Part shown: piece after piece, positions 22,493-23,587 of the stretch
Position numbering within the stretch: the stretch's first letter is position 1
Layout: each line of letters opens with the position of its first letter
Translations under genes and position numbers: made by a program
The notes under the pieces: generated by a model
The model's database searches: none
What the model was told of the DNA's origin: nothing
The model's input: only the letters and a program-made list of their open reading frames with translations
DNA from: Patescibacteria group bacterium UBA6023
GTDB taxonomy: Bacteria > Patescibacteriota > Minisyncoccia > Phycocordibacterales > UBA6899
Assembly: GCA_002429425.1 (NCBI GenBank)
Contig: DIZR01000038.1
Span: forward strand, 5,236 to 28,822
DNA length: 23,587 nucleotides
Reading direction: 5' to 3'

Positions 22493-23587
22493 ATGCACCG
22501 CACATATATTACAACTGTATATATTCTACTCGCCATATTTTTTGGCGGAGTATCATCTATTGCGTACGCGACGGGGAATCAAATTACTGTTGGTGTGAGT
22601 GTTGTTGCTGATGTAACCCCGCCCGGCATCCCAACCGGACTTGGTGCGACTGCTATTTCAACTGCGCAAATCAATCTTGCATGGACTGCATCCACGGATA
22701 ATGTTGCGGTTGGGGGATACATCGTGAGAAGAGGAGGAACGGTTGTTGGTACTACGACAAGTGTTACGTTTTCAGATACTGGTCTTGCGGCATCGACACT
22801 CTACTCATACACGGTTGAAGCATTTGATACGTCAATGAATTATTCCGGACAATCGGGGGGTGCGAGTGCAACGACACTTGCTGCTCCCAGTGGCGGTGGT
22901 GGTGACGTAACTCCACCTACAGTGATAAGCTATTCACCAGCAAATAACTCAATTGGGATTTCATCGACGTCAACATTATCGGTAACATTCAGTGAGTTGG
23001 TAAATAAGGCATCAGGAAATATTACGATAAAGCGTTTTTCAAACGGGTCGATTTTTGAAACGATTCCAGTTGCATCTGGACAAGTAACACTTTTAAGCAC
23101 TACTGCAACAATCGTGACATCTTCTCCACTTGAGTCGAGTATGCAGTATTACGTTGAGATGGACTTTGGAACATTTATTGATCAATCAGGAAATGCATTT
23201 GCGGGTATTTCCGGAAATTCTACGTGGGTTTTTACCACACTTGATAACATTGCTCCCGTTGTTTCGAGTATTGTCCCTGCGGTAACATATACCACCGCAA
23301 CAATTGGATTTAATACAAGTGAAAACGCGCTTGGGACTCTCTCGTGGGGAACAACCACTGCGTATACAAATGGAACAGCAGGTGAGATAGGATATAGCCT
23401 TACTCATTCGATGGGTATCGTGGGTCTTGCAACGAGTACGCAGTATTATTTTCGTATTACTGTGGTGGATCCATCAGGAAACGTAAGTATTCCAAGCACG
23501 GGAACATTTACTACGCAAACTGCACCTCCGCCACCAGACACTACTCCTCCGGCAAATCCGAGTGGTTTTAGTGCGATTCCCGGATTT
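22493..23587 (+). CDS. Large secreted multidomain protein (FN3 and Ig-like repeats), 3' end beyond window
   Basis: The frame stays open from ATG 22493 to the window edge (365 codons, partial). After a signal peptide (cleavage near residue 26, IAYA|TG) come a fibronectin type III domain (about 42-130, PGIPTGLGATAISTAQINLAW ... YSYTVEAFD), a Gly-rich linker, a Big_5/SbsA-type Ig-like domain (139-250, VISYSPANNSIGISSTSTLSVTFSE ... FTTLDN), a second FN3-like domain with the TLSWGTTTAY element (252-343), a Pro-rich linker (APPPPDTTPP) and the start of another FN3 domain. Such chains are extracellular adhesins or wall-associated proteins; catalytic domains could lie past the edge. ATG 22493 lies four bases after the previous stop. 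The high Thr/Ser content fits a secreted protein. The real length is unknown. Confidence 0.85.
   Translation, partial: MHRTYITTVYILLAIFFGGVSSIAYATGNQITVGVSVVADVTPPGIPTGLGATAISTAQINLAWTASTDNVAVGGYIVRRGGTVVGTTTSVTFSDTGLAASTLYSYTVEAFDTSMNYSGQSGGASATTLAAPSGGGGDVTPPTVISYSPANNSIGISSTSTLSVTFSELVNKASGNITIKRFSNGSIFETIPVASGQVTLLSTTATIVTSSPLESSMQYYVEMDFGTFIDQSGNAFAGISGNSTWVFTTLDNIAPVVSSIVPAVTYTTATIGFNTSENALGTLSWGTTTAYTNGTAGEIGYSLTHSMGIVGLATSTQYYFRITVVDPSGNVSIPSTGTFTTQTAPPPPDTTPPANPSGFSAIPGF

Noticed and set aside
1-23587. Alternative genetic code (TGA as Gly or Trp) seen in some CPR lineages
   Set aside because: Several genes, including murB and the AI-2E-type permease, end at TGA at the expected family length, and no frame needs TGA readthrough.

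Overview
The window looks like a stretch of a small, streamlined bacterial genome of the Candidate Phyla Radiation (Patescibacteria), most likely Parcubacteria-type; this is inferred from gene content and style, with no 16S in view. The pointers are a SecA with an extra acidic segment before its second nucleotide motif, a MutY-like protein that has lost half its iron-sulfur cysteines, a MYG1-family protein, lysine-rich histone-like tails, unlinked core genes, and a run of secreted proteins built for the cell surface. The genetic code is standard: TGA is a normal stop (murB, the AI-2E-type permease). All convincing genes lie on the + strand. No tRNA, rRNA, CRISPR array or transposase was found.

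Layout. 1-1441: murB (cell wall) and a 26-residue Ala/Lys-repeat peptide gene with its own promoter, structured leader and terminator. 1500-5846: secA, a Nudix hydrolase gene broken by a single missing base, and an MFS transporter. 5875-10241: a DUF2339/DUF3999 membrane-protein pair and an AI-2E-type permease. 10306-12517: an M3-family metallopeptidase, a structured 3' region and a terminator. 12525-15295: a MutY-like glycosylase, a small putative zinc protein, a compact promoter-hairpin-terminator unit that may be a small RNA, a YvlD/holin-like membrane protein and a MYG1-family protein. 15297-18491: a long imperfect palindrome, obg, a peroxiredoxin with a lysine-rich tail, and gatB. 18442-18696: a 45-bp perfect direct repeat that duplicates the gatB 3' end around a hairpin-rich insert. 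18744 to the window end: a four-gene surface operon (DNA-binding-like membrane-tethered protein, DUF916-like membrane-anchored protein, WxL-like secreted protein, and a large FN3/Ig-like secreted protein cut by the window edge).

Two themes stand out. First, many genes have a -10-like hexamer ending exactly six bases (five clear cases), or six to ten bases, before the ATG, so mRNAs would begin at or within a few bases of the start codon; only the 114-residue zinc protein has a strong Shine-Dalgarno sequence. Leaderless expression seems to be the default here. Second, the intergenic regions hold structured elements (two related long hairpins sharing an identical 14-mer, a two-hairpin small transcript, and the gatB tail duplication) that the genes do not explain. 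The most system-like locus is the surface operon, which resembles the Firmicutes WxL/WxL-interacting protein arrangement with a membrane-tethered putative DNA-binding protein added at its head.
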